This document shows, in pieces, positions 1 to 13,319 of a stretch of DNA of 64,000 nucleotides (positions are counted from its first letter, which is position 1; every line of letters starts with the position of its first letter). The position numbers and the translations under genes are program-made. Location of the stretch: NCBI RefSeq assembly GCF_901933205.1, contig NC_044590.1, forward strand, positions 7,951,501 through 8,015,500. Reading direction: 5' to 3'. The DNA is from Camarhynchus parvulus. Lineage: Eukaryota; Chordata; Aves; Passeriformes; Thraupidae. The notes beneath the pieces are model-generated. The model worked only from the letters and a program-made list of their open reading frames with translations, was not told the origin of the DNA and did not search any database.

Positions 1-310
1 GCCCCCGGTACCGGGAGCAGCCAGAGCCCGGCCCGTGTCCTCCCCCGGTACCGGGAGCAGCCAGAACCGGGCCCATGTCCGCCCCCCGGTAGTGGGAGCA
101 GCCAGAGCCCGGCCCGTGTCCTCCCCCGGTACCGGGAGCCTCCCACCCGTGCCTGCCCCCGGTACCGGGAGCAGCCAGAACCGGGCCCGTGCCCGCCCCC
201 GGTACCGGGAGCAGCCAGAACCCGGCCCGTGTCCGCCCTCCGGTACCGGGAGCCCCCGGCTCGTGCCCGCCCTCCAGTACCGGGAGCCCCCGCCCGTGTC
301 CGCCCCCGGC
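1..310. repeat. GC-rich minisatellite, about 40-bp unit
   Basis: Eight units anchored on the sequence GGTACCGGG or a close variant begin at about 7, 47, 88, 128, 161, 201, 242 and 276. Spacing is 33-41 bp, and each unit carries a CAGCC/CCCGGCCCGTG-like tail. Two short units (33 and 34 bp) lack the CAGCCAGA part. The array is cut by the window edge, so its full length is unknown. One long plus-strand reading frame crosses it, but this is expected from a repeat lacking stop codons and is not evidence of coding. Confidence 0.9.
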
Positions 311-3300
311 CCCGCTGACCTGGCACCGCTGTTATGAAGAAGTTTATAGGATAACTCAGTGAATCGATGTTCGCCCCGTTTGTTGGTTGTTAAGTGTTGC
401 TTACCCAGTTGAATGTGTTGATTCTGTTAACTGTCAGTGTTGTTGGTCACCCTACCCAGCCGCCCCTTGCCTGCGCATTTTTGTCCCGAAATGGCTTTAG
501 CCATAGAGAAGGTGACATGTGAGTAACTTGTAAATCGAGACACAACGTGCAATTCCAGAGAACATCCTAAAAAGAGGAGCCAACTTGCAGTGTAAGGGAC
601 TGAGTGACATGTCCTACTCAGGAACTGTTGCTCTGTTCCACGGGTGTGATTTCGGGTGTCACCATAACCTGACAAGAACAGGACCAGGATGAGGATTTCG
701 GACGAGGAATTTTGCAGTTTTCCTACGCAGGGTCGTGAGGATGGAAGCCCCAGCTCTGCTACATAGCAAAGCTGTTTTACCTCCTCCTCCACACCGCCGA
801 AGGGAGCAGCAGCACCCAGAGCTGATTTCATAAATAAAGGCGTTAAAAAAGGAGCAGGTCTCCTTGCCCTTATTTTTACTACACTTTGGGAGCTCATCTT
901 ACTACACTGCCACAACCCCCCAGAGCTGCCACAGCCAGAATTCAGGGTGCCCAGGGAATGGGTGCCCTGCCTTGGGACAGTATTCCTGCAGCAGGAGTGA
1001 TTTTGGAAAAAACACCGTGCTGCTGGGAAACAGCCCAGGAGGGCTGTAGCAAACGGGCGTTCAGCTGACTTTTGAAAAGTTTAAGCAGGGATGTAATTTC
1101 TTAAGGACTCTGCTGATGCTCAGCTATTCCTACCTGCCATCAAAAGGTTTAGCTGTATTTCATAAGTGGGAAGGCAGCCAAGCTCAGAAAGCTGGTGAAG
1201 TCCAGCTCTCAAAGCAATCCCTCCCTCCTCACCTGTGTGTCCTCCACCTTCCAGACTCCAGTGGCAGGGAAAACGATTCCCTGTCCACACAGGCACAACT
1301 GCTGTCACATGTCAACAGTCACATGCCTAGTTGGGGCCATAACAATAGCAAAGAAAGCACATTTTCACACAGCTAAAAACACTGCATAGTGAAAATACAG
1401 AATGATCCAAGGGTAACTCTGCAGTTTGGTAGTGGTGGGGGTGGAACAAAACAGTGTCCTGTCCCAGGTTAACAAGATTATTTGCTCACTGTCAGTATGT
1501 GCATAACTCAAACTGATTCTCTCTAGAGAGGGTGATGAGGACAGGAGGAGGTGCTCAGAGCTTAGGAGCCACTTTTAATGACAAGGATTATTGGAGAAAC
1601 AGCATTTTGGGGATTTGGGATTCCGGGAAGAAGCTGCAGTAGGAGCAGAGGGAGATAATCCCAGTGTGACAGACAGAGATGCAAGAAAGCAGCACTGGAG
1701 GAGGGAGTGCAGCATCCCCAGGCACACACACAAGTTACTGTCTGGCTCAAGGGAACATCCATTCCAGAGCAGGAGGCTGCCAGAACAAGGGTCTGGACCA
1801 CAGCTTCCAGCTCTCTTCCCTCCTGGCATGGCCAGACCAGTATGGTTCCCCTGGACCAGCCAAACCTTTATCTGTCCCCGCTGACTCTGGCCAACAGAGG
1901 CTCCAGCTGCCCCACAGGGCAGAGGATCAGGCTCCCTGGGCAGCCTGTGAGCAAACAGCCAGCCAGGGGCTCCCAGGCTCTGTCCCAAAGGCAGCAGAGG
2001 GGCACCAAGGGGGCAGATCCAGGCCAGGGCCAAAGGGACATAGCCCAGGGTGCCCAGCTCCAGCACCTCTCAGGTGGGCATGGGGCCCTTCCTGGGCTGG
2101 TGTCTGCCCGCACACAGCTCAGCAGAGCACAGGGAAGGGCAGCAGTGCTCAAGGAGGGGTCCAGAGACAGACAGGTGTCACCTGCAGAGGCTGTGCTGAG
2201 TCCCCAGGGGCTGCCATGCACTGCACTGGGGATGAAGCTGCCCCAAGCCTGTGGCTGCAGCACCCAGGAGGGGCTGATTGCTGCACAGACCTGGACAGCT
2301 CATCTGTGGGAATGAGCTCCCTCCTGCCAGGCCAGTATTGTGACCACATCTCACCCTTTTGCCATCAAAACCTCAGGGAAGTGCCAGTTTACCAAAGCAG
2401 CGCTCAGCTGCTGTGCTTGCTCCCACAGCTGCTGTTTCCCAATGTCTCACTCACAGCCCTGGTCTGCAGGGTGAGCACCACTACCTGTACCCACATGCAC
2501 ACATGGGCTCCTGCCAAAAGGCATTCAGAGCTTTCAGGGCTCCTTTTATTGCCCAAGATGTTTCTATGGCGACTACCTTCACATCCCATCATTGGCTGTG
2601 GAAAGCTTCTGGCCATCAGCAGCTTCAGGTGACTTGAGGGCCTCAAGCTCCAAGTCACCTGCAGTTGTTAATGCCACTGGCTACAGCCAGTTGGGAAGAG
2701 ATTAAGAAAGCCCCAGGTGAAGAGGGAATGGTGAGCACGGCAGTGTCAAAGAGGACTGAGCCCATGTCTCCTTCCCCTTGGTGTTCTCTTGAGTGCTGTA
2801 GCAGGGATGAGCAACAGAGAGGGGCAGGGGGTGTCTGCAAAAGGATATTGGACAAACAATTCTGCTTTCATGGTTCCCTGAAGGATTTCCCAATCAGCAA
2901 AGCTCACAGAAGTGCCATAAGCAAAGCACAGGATCACTTCAGCCCAAGCAGTGACGGGCCCTGCCACACCAGTGCCCTAGCAGAGCTCCCAGCTCTGCTC
3001 CTACAGGGCACCTCCCTAAATGCTCCTGCAGGGCAGCCACAAACCCGTGGGTGCTTCACCTCCATCACAGCCACAGCTTCCACCATGAGCCAGGCAGGGC
3101 CAAATTCAGCACACGTGACAGCAGTGACAGTGTGAGACAAGCAAGGTGGCTCTGTCTGGGGAGCAGACCCTGCCCACAACAGTGTGACAGCAGTGCTAAC
3201 AGGCACTTAGCCCAGAGGAGTGGGCTAAGGAGTGTGAGCTAAGGCACGGCTCTCCCACAAGAGATCTGAAATTAGGAAGTGCAGCACTGAGCAGAGTCAA

Positions 3301-6300
3301 AACTGAATGAGCTCTGCTGGGTTTATTTTCTCCAGGCTCATGGATGGCACTGCCAGAGCAAGGCAGTGAGTAACAGCAGGACAGCAGAACAGGGCACAGC
3401 AAGTGCAGATTTCCCACACAAGAGCAGGAGGGCAGGACTGGGAACACAGAAGTGCTGCCCTTCCTGCAATGAGCATTGCAGCCTTGCCTTGTGTTTAGTG
3501 AGCTATCCTGAGATGGGGCACCCAGCAGAAAGGAGACACTTTCTGAAAAGCACCTTGATTTCCAGGTTGTACGTGCAGCAGCAATGAATGATGCAGTCAA
3601 ACCTGGCCCTTGGGCTGGAGCAGATGGACCAGCTCTGGGCTGGAGCACAGATGGACCAGCTTTGGGCTGGCTGCCTCTCCTATGCCCAAGGGCACAACTA
3701 CACCTGCTTTCAAGAAGAAAAATGCAGGGGCCTCAGCTTAGCAGGGTCTGTCCCCCACCTTTTAGGCAAAGCTGCCCTCTAGGAGGTCTGGGGAGAGCCA
3801 CCCCAGGTGACACTGGTGTGTGCCCTCACCACCACCCAGGCTGGGTCAGCAATGTGGAAGCAGCTGAGACAGCACCTGGAAACCTGTCTGAACACAAAAG
3901 CCATGCCCAGCCACTGAGGCACAGGCACCCCAGGCACTCCCCATGCTGTGAACACTCTCTCCTTGTGCTCCCACCTCCCAGCACAGTCCTGCACCCCCGT
4001 TTGCTGCCCATGCACCAGGAAACATCAACAGCTAAGGGAGCTCTGGGGCTGCTCTGGGCCCCACACCCACTTGCTCAGGCTCACAGTGTCCCACAGGCCT
4101 CAGAAGAAGGTGCTGCAATGCTGGCAAAGAGCTGAGACATCCATTTGCAAGAAGAATTCCAACTACACTGCAAGAGAATCTGAGGAACAGCATCACCAAG
4201 AAGACCCACAGCTAGACCTAGACCCTCTGCAGGCATCCCAGCCAGCCCTGTGGGGCAACAAAAGGCACACACTGCTGGAGAAAGATCCACTTTTGCTAGC
4301 CAGAACCAGCACAAAAATGCCATCCAACAACCATTCCCCAACAGGATAAAACAGAGCTCCCTTCTTCCTGCCACAGCACAAAGGACAATAAAAAGAAAGA
4401 AAAATGCAAGAGACACAGAGCCAGGCTAAAGTAAGGTCTGGACTAGACTCTGAAAGCAGAGTTGTTGCAAAGGATAAAATTGAAAATTACTGTAATGTGC
4501 TGTATTCCTTTTATGGACTTCGCAAATAATAGAAAGTGATGACTAAATGAAAAGGAAACTGTGAACTAACTGGGAGGATGGGTCTCTGCAGTGGCTGCCA
4601 GCAGGAGCAGAGCCCCGTGCCTGAGCCCTCCACAGCTCCCCAGAGCAGAAACTAACCCACAAACTGGACACAACTGCAGAGACAGGTGTCCCACAGAGCT
4701 GAGACGCAGTGGACACCCAGCTCATGTTGGGTGAACAGCTGAGTCCAAGTCCAACCCCATGCTCCAAGTCTGCAGCAATTTGCTGTCAAAATCCAGCCAC
4801 AAAGACTTGGCTTTTCTGCTGGGGTAGAGCAGGGACTTCACAGGGACACACAGGCACGAGCCCTGAGAATGCTGCAGCAGCCAAGCCAAAGGACAGAGCT
4901 CTGTGCCTTCACCTGCAGCCCAGGGCAGGCACACACCTGAGAGCAAGGTGACACAGGGGACCTGCTCCCTGCAGAGCCAAGAGCACACGGGTGCTGAGGG
5001 CATTCCCAGAGCAACAAACAGCCTGAGGCTAAGCTGGTGGCATCCCTCCCCATCGGGCACCCCTTCCACAAAGAAACACCACGGGATAAACTGGTGGTAA
5101 GACAAAAGAGATCCTGAGAACAGCAAGAAGCTGTACACCGTGTCCACCTACAACCTCGGGCAAGCAATCTGCTTGGGATTCACACCCACCTCATCTTTAC
5201 ATGTAATTTTTCAAGAAAGCAGATCACTCAAAATGGCCTGTGCCTCGGGATATGCATGGACTTATCTGCAGAGAAGTGTCATTGCTTGTAAACCCAAACA
5301 CAGTTGCATAACCACATGGTTAAAAGATAACAGCACAAATTCATACATGGCTGTATCCTTATGCACGAATACTCTTCAGCGACATGATGTCAGAAGAACC
5401 CAAGTGTCACCACACCATTTCTTTTTCAAACTGCTTTCCTTTACTTTTCAAATGTGGGCTTTTAAAATATAAAAGCTAATTATTTGAAAAAAAAATAAGT
5501 AATTGTACTTTAAAGGAATAACAGCAGATTAAATCCCACCCAAAGTCCAGTTTTGTTTCAAAGCTTTCACGAACAATCTAATCCTTCCAATGAAATAAAG
5601 TCTGTGGGTTAAAAAAGGGCTTCAAATAAACAAACATTCCCTCTGCAACATTTCCAGCCAAATTTTACTGCTATGGGATAGTGATTATGAGTACAAAAGT
5701 AAAATTTGCTACAAAAAAAGCCTTGCTAGCTCAATATTATTTTTAATGGGAAAAAAACCCCCAAAAGCTGATCAGACAATATAAACAACAAACAGTAAAT
5801 TGTGACCCTTTTCTCATAATCCTTAAACACAAGAAAGAACCATGACTTTTTCAAACATGACATTTGAATCATGAAAATATAGTATTTTTTGGGATGGAGC
5901 TAGGAAGAATAGGATTTTAACTGTTATTTTTAACCCAAAGACAACCTTTTCTTTCCTTTTTTTTTTTTTTTTTCTGGAGGCCTGCTAGCTTCTTTTGAAA
6001 AAGAGTTTTAAAACTGACCTTGTTCCAGTAGCCACTTGTCTGTCATAGGTATGAAATCACCATATCATATTATAAAGTGTCAATGCACCAAAAAGCAAAG
6101 GGCATTTTTTTTTTTCCAGAAGGAACAAAACTGGCTTTTTTACCTATGAAACAGCACATACTTTTTCTTTCATGAGTCCACCAATTTCAGCACTGTATTA
6201 TTCGGCAGCCGGCATTTCATACAGAGACCAAACCTCACTCGCTCTGACCCTCACCTCACTGGAGCAGAGACGTACGTGAGACAAAAGTCAGCACAGAATC

Positions 6301-7380
6301 TGGGCCACCTTATTTAGATTTCAGCGGGCTCTACCTTGTGCTACTCTCAGGGTACTGTCAACATTTCAGGGAATTCATCAATGAGCAGCACAACCACCTT
6401 TTGGCCTTGAACACAAACAAACACAGCACCAGCACAGAGGAACCGTTTCAGACTAAAAGCCAGAGAAACAATTTATTTTCAGCATTTAAAAACTGATGTA
6501 CCAGGACAATGATCTCCAACCCTGATAATTGTTTGCTGCAAATACTCATTACCCAGCGCTCTTGAAAGAAGTGGAGAGCATTCATCAGCCTCATAGGGAA
6601 AACATGGCAAAGCCCAGGTTCTGAGCTGGGCATGCAATCTGTGAGTACAGACTGCAGGCTTCAGCCATGCTCTGTGCATTGGGTACTCTGAAGAGACAGA
6701 AACAGGTCCCAAAGAAACAGTCATGAGCTGAGATTTCCTCAGTGGTATGCAAGCCTGTGTTGCAACACACAGCATTTTAACAGCGCAAGGACCAGCCCAG
6801 GAGCAGGGAGAGAGAGGCACATTCCCCCATTTATTTCCTCAGGCCATGCAAACAAGCTCTGGAGAACCAGAGCTCTGCGGAGCCACCCACCCATCCTTCC
6901 TCCGTAGCCCTCTCAGGTCCAAAGGCATCCCTGAGGTGCACTGCACTATCTCACGAAGTTAAGTCTGAACTCCCGAGCCTGCCCCTCCTCGCCGCTGCCT
7001 ATACCATCACCCCTGCAACTGGTCCTGTTCACGCATAAAACCAGGTTAGATGAGAAGACAGGGCAGATGTCCCCAGACTGTGCAGGCTGTTAGAACTGTC
7101 AGAAACCAACGAGAAATGAAGAGGCATCAAGCGCATCACTCCACTCCCAGACCCACGGCAGTGCCCGCGGGAGCCCAGGTGGGTGAGAGGCACCTGGCGT
7201 GGCAGCGCTGGGCCAGGGCACGCCAGGGAGCAGATGCGGCTGCAGATCCCGCTCCCAGAAGGCCTGTGCACAGCCGGTTGGGAACCACGTCTTAAATGAG
7301 GAAAGTGCTAGTTTTAGAACAGTTATTTTTATTTTGTTGTTAGAAAAAAATGTGGCTCTGTGAAGGGAGATGCTACCCGG
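311..7380. other. Non-coding stretch; no gene recognised
   Basis: I read both strands and found no exon with paired splice signals and a recognisable product. The open frames here are short and lack any familiar motif. About 5180-6330 is noticeably AT-rich, with a pure T run at 5957-5973, and looks single-copy. The rest is mixed-composition DNA rich in CAGC/CTGG-type words. If the CpG island at 7.5-8.7 kb is the start of a minus-strand gene, this stretch is part of its first intron. Confidence 0.5.
5180..6330. other. AT-rich single-copy block, candidate conserved non-coding sequence
   Basis: This 1.1-kb block differs sharply from its GC-richer surroundings: many A and T runs, TTTAAAATATAAAAGC-type words and no CAGC-rich filler. 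No open frame of note and no repeat family was recognised. Such islands in vertebrate intergenic or intronic DNA are often conserved enhancers, but conservation cannot be seen from one sequence. A decayed repeat or an unannotated 3' UTR are alternatives. Confidence 0.3.
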
Positions 7381-7449
7381 CCGGCTCTAAGGGCTCCCGC
7401 TGGGCTCCTCGGGCATAGCAGCCACACATCCACACGCGCCCAAAGCAAA

Positions 7450-8750
7450 TTCCGTGCGGAATGGGCACGGAATGGGCACGAAAGCTCCGGTCTCAGCGAG
7501 AGAAATGGGGAGATGGATCTTGGGTAGGAAGGAGCCCGAAGAGGATGTTTTAAGATACCGCCGGTTAAAAAAGGAGCTGCAGCTCTTCAAGCACCGGACT
7601 GTTTTAATTGGAGGGTGTGCACGGACCCGCAGCTGGCGCGGCCGCGCCGGAGGCATCAAACCTCCGGCTTCTCCCGCCGGCACCAAGGAGACCGGGGCAC
7701 ACCGGGGCACCCCGGGACTGCCCGGCCCGAGGCGGCGGCGACCCCGGGGCCGGGCCGAGCCCGCGCTCACCCGCGGGGAGCGCCCGCCGCAGCCCCGCCG
7801 AGCGGCGGCAAAGTTTGCGGCGCGGCGAGGGACGGAGAAGTTGGGCTCCCCCCGCCCCCCCCAGCCCCCGCCCGCGCCGGCTCTTACCTGGGGCGGCGGC
7901 CGCGGCGCTCCCCCGCGCCGGGCGCTCGGCCTCCCGCGGCATCCTGCGCGGCCCCCGCCGGCGCGGCCCCGGCGCGGAGCGGAGCCCCGGCAGCCCCCGC
8001 AGCCGGGCACGGAGCGGAGCGCAGCCCCGGCGCCCTGGCACGGAGCGGGCGGAGCCCCGGCAGCGGGGCACGGAGCGGATCTCAGCCTCGGCAGCCGGGC
8101 ACGGAGCGGATCGCAGCCCGAGCAGCCGGGCACGGAGCGGAGCGCAGCCCCTGCGCCCCGGCACGGAGCGGATCGCAGCCCCGGCAGCAGCGCGGAGCCC
8201 CGAGCGGCGGCGGCGGCGAGCGGAGCCGGTGCTGGCACCGGGCGGGCAGGGCGCAGGCGGGGCGCGGGCGGCGGGAGCGCGGCGGGGGCTGCATGTGCGG
8301 CGAGAGCCGCCTTCCTCCCCCTCGCTCCCTGCCTGCCTCCCTCCTTCCCCCGCCAGCCCAGCCCTGCCCAGCCCTGCCCGGCCCGGCCCAGCCCAGCCTC
8401 TGCTGGAGACTCTGAGAATGCAGCGCCGGGTCCGCGCCCCGGGCTGGCCCCAGGGGCCTCCCCAGGGGACCCGCCCTGGGGACCCGCCCGGCCCCGGGAT
8501 GCGGCCCCGGGATGCGGCCCCGCACCCCCCGCGGGCTGGCGCGGCCCCCGGCGGGGCAGCGAGGCTCTGCCCGCGGCTCGGCTCCGCTCCCCACCCCGCG
8601 CTGCCCCCGCCCCGGCGCCCGCATCGTCTCCGCCGCCCCGGTGCCTTGCCGGCCGCCCCGGGGGCGGGAGCGGGGCGCGGACAGGGGCAGGGGCAGACCT
8701 GGCCACCCGCAGGTCAGGGCCAACCCTCCTGTGCCCGGTGCTGAGATCCA
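7450..8750 (-). promoter_or_regulatory. CpG island; candidate promoter and first exon of a minus-strand gene (CDH22 by position)
   Basis: The block is extremely GC- and CpG-rich and has long open frames on both strands, which is a composition effect. On the minus strand, a near-perfect splice donor (CAG then GTAAGAG) has its last exon base at 7888 and its intron start at 7887. This suggests a first exon lying above 7888 with transcription running leftward. In mammals the gene after SLC35C2 in this direction and orientation is CDH22, whose early exon is non-coding, so it is a reasonable but unproven candidate. A short upstream ATG in the putative exon (near 7945 on the minus strand) is not convincing as a protein start. 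No CDH22 coding sequence is visible in the window. Confidence 0.45.
7974..8222. repeat. 30-31-bp tandem repeat inside the CpG island
   Basis: Units starting with CGGAGCGG or CGGAGC begin at about 7974, 8010, 8041, 8071, 8102, 8133, 8163 and 8193. Spacing is mostly 30-31 bp (the first is 36). Each continues with a GCAGCCCCGGCAGC-like tail ending in GGGCA or CGGCA. The array lies just upstream, in the minus-strand sense, of the donor at 7888. It would therefore fall in the 5' UTR or core promoter of any transcript using that donor. Confidence 0.85.
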
Positions 8751-10326
8751 ACTCAGTGCGTGAGCGTGGGACTGAGCCGAGGTGCCAGGGCGTCAGACAG
8801 AGACCCCAGCCCATGCTTCTGCTGCCTTTGAGTGGTGCCAGACATTGATGGCCCAGTGGCATGGTGGCAGGAGCTCTGTCAGGGGCTCTGGGCATCTCTG
8901 GGGCTGAGGCTGGGGCTGTCAGACCCCCTCCCGCTGTGCACCATGGCTGTTGGCATCCTCAGCACTCACCTCAGCTCTTTGGTGCCTCCTCCAGAGTCTT
9001 GCTCAAAGCATGGTGGGCACTGTCCTGGCCCAGCAGCATTTGAGGGTGCAGGGGCAAAGTGGCAGCACAGTTGTTGCCTGCAGTAGAGTCACACACCAGC
9101 AGCAAGATGCTGGGTGTGCAGACCACTCTGGGCCAGTGGAAGATGGAAGCAGGAAGAAGCTCAAGGCTGGTGAGACTGCAGTACTGTATTTGAGGATGGA
9201 TAAATCTGCTCCTGCAAGTCAGGTTTTAGTCACAGCCTAGGCAAACCGACTCCAGTGGGACATTTCCCAGTCTCCACTGCCCAGACACTCACATCTTACC
9301 AGGAGAAAATGCTCTCCCGTGTCCACAGCATTCTCTGTTACTTGGCCTTGGAGTTTGGCCCTGAAAGGAACACAAGAGAATGCCAGAGGAGGGAATGCTG
9401 CGTTGCTCCATTTGTACAGCACCTTGTGTACAAGACAAACAAACCCTCTGCTTGACCAACTTGATCAAGAAACAGTAGTAATTAAGTGGCAGGTTATCCA
9501 CAAACTACGTGGATCTGGTGCTTCCTGTTCAGGCAGGTGCCCTGAAGGTGAGGGAGAGGTGGGTGGAAAGCAAAAGAGAGGCTTATAAGCACAGCATGGA
9601 CCCAGGAGGAGTGGCTCTTCCTTTCCAGGACCAAAAGAGGAGCAGGATGCAGACCCAGCAGCAGCTCTGGCAGCTTTATTTCCCACCTTTGCCCTGCCTG
9701 GCACAAGGCTTCCCACCACCCTACTGCTGCATGGCTCCCACCCTCAAAGGCCAAGGGGACCCTCAAGACATCCCAGGAAATGCTCCACATCAGCCCCTTC
9801 AGACACAGAAACATCTAGAAATGTCCTCAATCCCAGTGTGAGACTGAGAGACCTGCCAGCTGCAAGCACTGCTGCCAAAGTGGATCCCACTTGAGCCTGA
9901 TGCTCTTGTAGGGAAAGGAGCAAAGCCTGGAGCACAGCTGCTCTCTGCTAACACAGTCTGCAAACAGAGACCGTGTGCTCAGTGCCAATCTAGCCCTGGG
10001 ACACCTGCAAGGCTCTGGTGCCAGCTAGGACACTGGCGCTGGGAACACCCCGATCCTTTCCCTGGGACAGCCAAGAGGTCACCTCGCACAGTGCAGGTGG
10101 AGCTGAGCCCACCTGGCTGGAAGCATCCAATAAGCTGGTGTGATACTGGGAGGAGATGGTCCCAGCACTTGTCTGTAGTCATGGTGCCTTTTTCCAGCCT
10201 GTTTTTGCTAAGACCCCCTTGTTCTGAAGACACAGAAGATTTGTCTCTCCTCCCACTGCCCCCTCCCCTGTGGCACAGCAGCTCCATGCCTGATCTAGTT
10301 GAAGAAGTCCCTGCTTATCACATGTG

Positions 10327-10391
10327 GGTTGGACTAGCTGACCTTTAAAGGTCTCTTCCAACCCAAACCATCCTATGACTCCATGATTCCA
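10327..10391 (+). mobile_element. CR1 LINE 3' tail fragment
   Basis: The segment has the diagnostic end of avian CR1 elements: a GTTGGACTAG-type start, then GACCTTTAAAGGTC, CTTCCAACCC and a final CCATGATTCC-like octamer repeat. Only about 65 bp of the 3' end is present, which is normal for heavily 5'-truncated CR1 copies. Orientation is plus. Confidence 0.85.
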
Positions 10392-13319
10392 TGCCTCTTG
10401 CTGCTGCCATGCAGGTGCTGGTAAGGCCCTGCAGTCTGTCCCACCCAGCTCCCAGATGAACCATGGAGAGCACCACAATGAGGCAGTTTATGACAGTCCT
10501 TCCATGACACCCAAAATCAGGGGTGCTTCAGAGCATGCCAGGTGACATGGTCAGGAGCCGCCAGGGAGAAGGAGAGATGGAGGAGGCAAAGTAGAGCTAA
10601 GGACCACCCGTGACATGATTACTCCCCATGACCACTGAAAGCAGCCTCCACAGCTGTGTCCCAGCCCCTCTGAGAAGCTGACATGTCACTTTCATGTCAT
10701 GTCTTGTATGTGCAGTGACAGAAGGATGGACAGGTTATCCTTTGACTTTGCTGCCATCCCCTTTATCTCCATGAGAATTTAGTCCTCATCTGGCTTCTCT
10801 TTTTCTCTTATTCTCCTTGCTGCTTTACCCCAGTGTTTAAATAGCTCTTTTGTATTTTTTAGCTTTCCTCTACCTGCAGCACTGTTCCCTCACTCTGTTA
10901 TACTCTCCCCATCTCATTGAGCTCCAGGCCCCTTGCTTTGTTCTCTCCCTATCTCTCCCTTTCTTTCTGCTGGTGCCTTGTCCCTTTTCTTGTTGTGATT
11001 TGTCTTCTCTGCTCTGTCCCTTTCACTCTTCTATTCTCCTTATCTCTTTTTGCTTCTTCCTCTTCCTTTTCCCACTTTTTGCACTTCCCCCCTTCCTCTC
11101 TGTGCCTTTGTCTGCAAGGAGTTGAAAGTTAAAAGCTTTTCCAACTTGATCCTGAGCAGCTTTCCCTGATGCTTTCATCTCCACAACACATTTGTAAAAC
11201 TGCTCAGACTGAAGAGCCATGACATGAACAACTGAAGAAATATCAGAAAGAAACAGGACTCCCAACATGGAATGGAAATCTTCCTTTTCTAAAAAAATCT
11301 CTGTTTCACTAGCACTGAGATTTTTCTCTCCACAGCTCCTTAAAACACAACATAAAACCCATTTACCACAATATAAAACCCATTTACCAAGATTTCATTT
11401 TCCTGGCCTCATTCTCCTTCCTGGAGACTTCCTGGAGTTCTGTAGGAGGCAGACACGGGGGTGCCTGAGAGCTCCCCATCATCTGCCAAAAAGTAGCTGT
11501 GACCAACCTGTTCTCCCTTCCCCATCTCTAACAGGTCCTGCCAGGTGTGTCAGTGCTGTATCACAAACTGCTATCCAGAGGAAAGTGCTGGTCACACCAG
11601 GAAAGGTGCTCTGGCTCTTGTCCAACCCTGCTCCTGCTCTTCCTTCATGCAAACCTGGCAGAGACCTGGCAAACTCTCCAGCTGATGTGTCACCAGCTCC
11701 TCTCAGCTGCCAAAAGGAGTTCTTAGCTCCTTTTCGTGTTCTGTGCAATGTCCAGCATTGTTTGTTCTGGGTATAGCAGCTGCAGACCACTTCAGGGAAA
11801 ATCAGGGAACTGATGCTTTCAAGCTGCTTTGCTTGGTGCTCCTGCGCAGCCTGTGCTGTGCAGGGCTCATGTGTGAGCACAGGAGTATGGCCAATCTTAC
11901 CTGTGACCAGCAAACTGCAGAGTTACCAGCACAGATCTGTGCTGTGTCACATGGAGCAAGCCCAAGTGCTGCCTGCTTACTTGGAAATTTGTTGCTGAGA
12001 AGCCCATGAATCTTGGCTATTCTCACAACTCTGTGAAAGATTAATCTTGCTAAATCCTCCTACTCCTTCCCTATTGGAGAAACAGATTCAGCACAGGACA
12101 AGCTTTGTGACTCACCTCTCTGTTGGCAAAGCCATCTCCCATTAATCTAACTCCCTGTCTAATGTCCACATTTGGCAGGCAGGCAATCCATCTCCAGTCC
12201 AGCTCTGTCCAGGATCCAGCTCCCCTGTCAGTCACAGCTTTCCTAACACTGGGTTCCCTGCAGGGCTTCTCCCTGGCAGGACAAGGGCAGCCTGCAGCCC
12301 ACTGCCCACAATGACAGCAGGGGACAGAATTTGGGCAGGATGTGCACTTGTTAGGCAAAGAGATCCCTGGCTGCAGTGGCTGCTGGGCTCAGCAGCTGTC
12401 CTGCAGAGCTGTGTTCTTTCCCTCAGCACACCCCAGCTCCTCTCAGCACAGCAACAGAGATGCACACAGCTCAGTCCCAGCAGCCTCGCTCTTCCTGGGG
12501 GCAGGATTCAGTCTGCTGCTCTCCAAAATTCAGCCTGAAAGGAGCTGAACACTGAATGTCAGGACTGGCAGAGAGGGCTTTGCTCACAGAGATGCAGCTC
12601 AGGGTGCCATGGGAGATGCATGGGAGCAAGTCCCCCTGACACACTCCCTGCAAAGGGTCCCTGGGAGGTCACATTTGCTCCATTGTGGTTTTCAGCTACC
12701 TCTGGCCAGCTGCTCATCCTTGTCTCAGAGACACTTCCTGTCTCTGGAGGGCTGCACTGTGGGATGCCCTGTTACCTGCCTTGATTGCCTCCTGCCTTTA
12801 CCTGGTTGCTGTTCTGGTTTAGGATGGTTTAGGATGGACCCCACAGGCAGGTTGTACCACATGGCTTTCTTCATAGCCCATGGCTGTGGTAGAGGTTCTG
12901 CACCCCTTAAAGGTGCAGCACCATGATTCCTGCTGGAAATAGGGGCATGAACTGAAGGGAGCAGTCCTGTGCTCACACAAGTCCTGCAGAACTGGGGACA
13001 GTGTAACACAACGCAGAGCGTGCCCACACGAAGATGGAGGTGACAAAACATGGCTGGGAGGGACACAGCCCCAGCACTGACCTGTTTGCTGGGCACACCT
13101 GAGCCAAGTGCCCCAAACTCTTGCCCAGAGCCATTTTTCACATGCCCCCTACTCAGTCAGCCAAACAACCCTGCCTTGCTGAGGTTCTTCTGTACTGCTG
13201 AGGATCCTTTCCTGGGAACATTCCCACTGCCCCACAGATTCAGGCATTGCCTGTCACCACAGCCTGGCAGCTCCCCCCATCTTTATTCTCTCTGAGTACT
13301 GTGTCATTTGCAGACTCCA

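Noticed and set aside
1679..2632. 317-codon plus-strand open frame
   Set aside because: No domain, no splice context and several overlapping frames of similar length on both strands; consistent with chance in GC-moderate DNA.
7387..8895. Very long open frames on both strands (up to about 500 codons)
   Set aside because: They lie in a CpG island, overlap each other on opposite strands and consist of Pro/Ala/Gly/Arg-rich low-complexity translation; stop codons are rare at this GC content.
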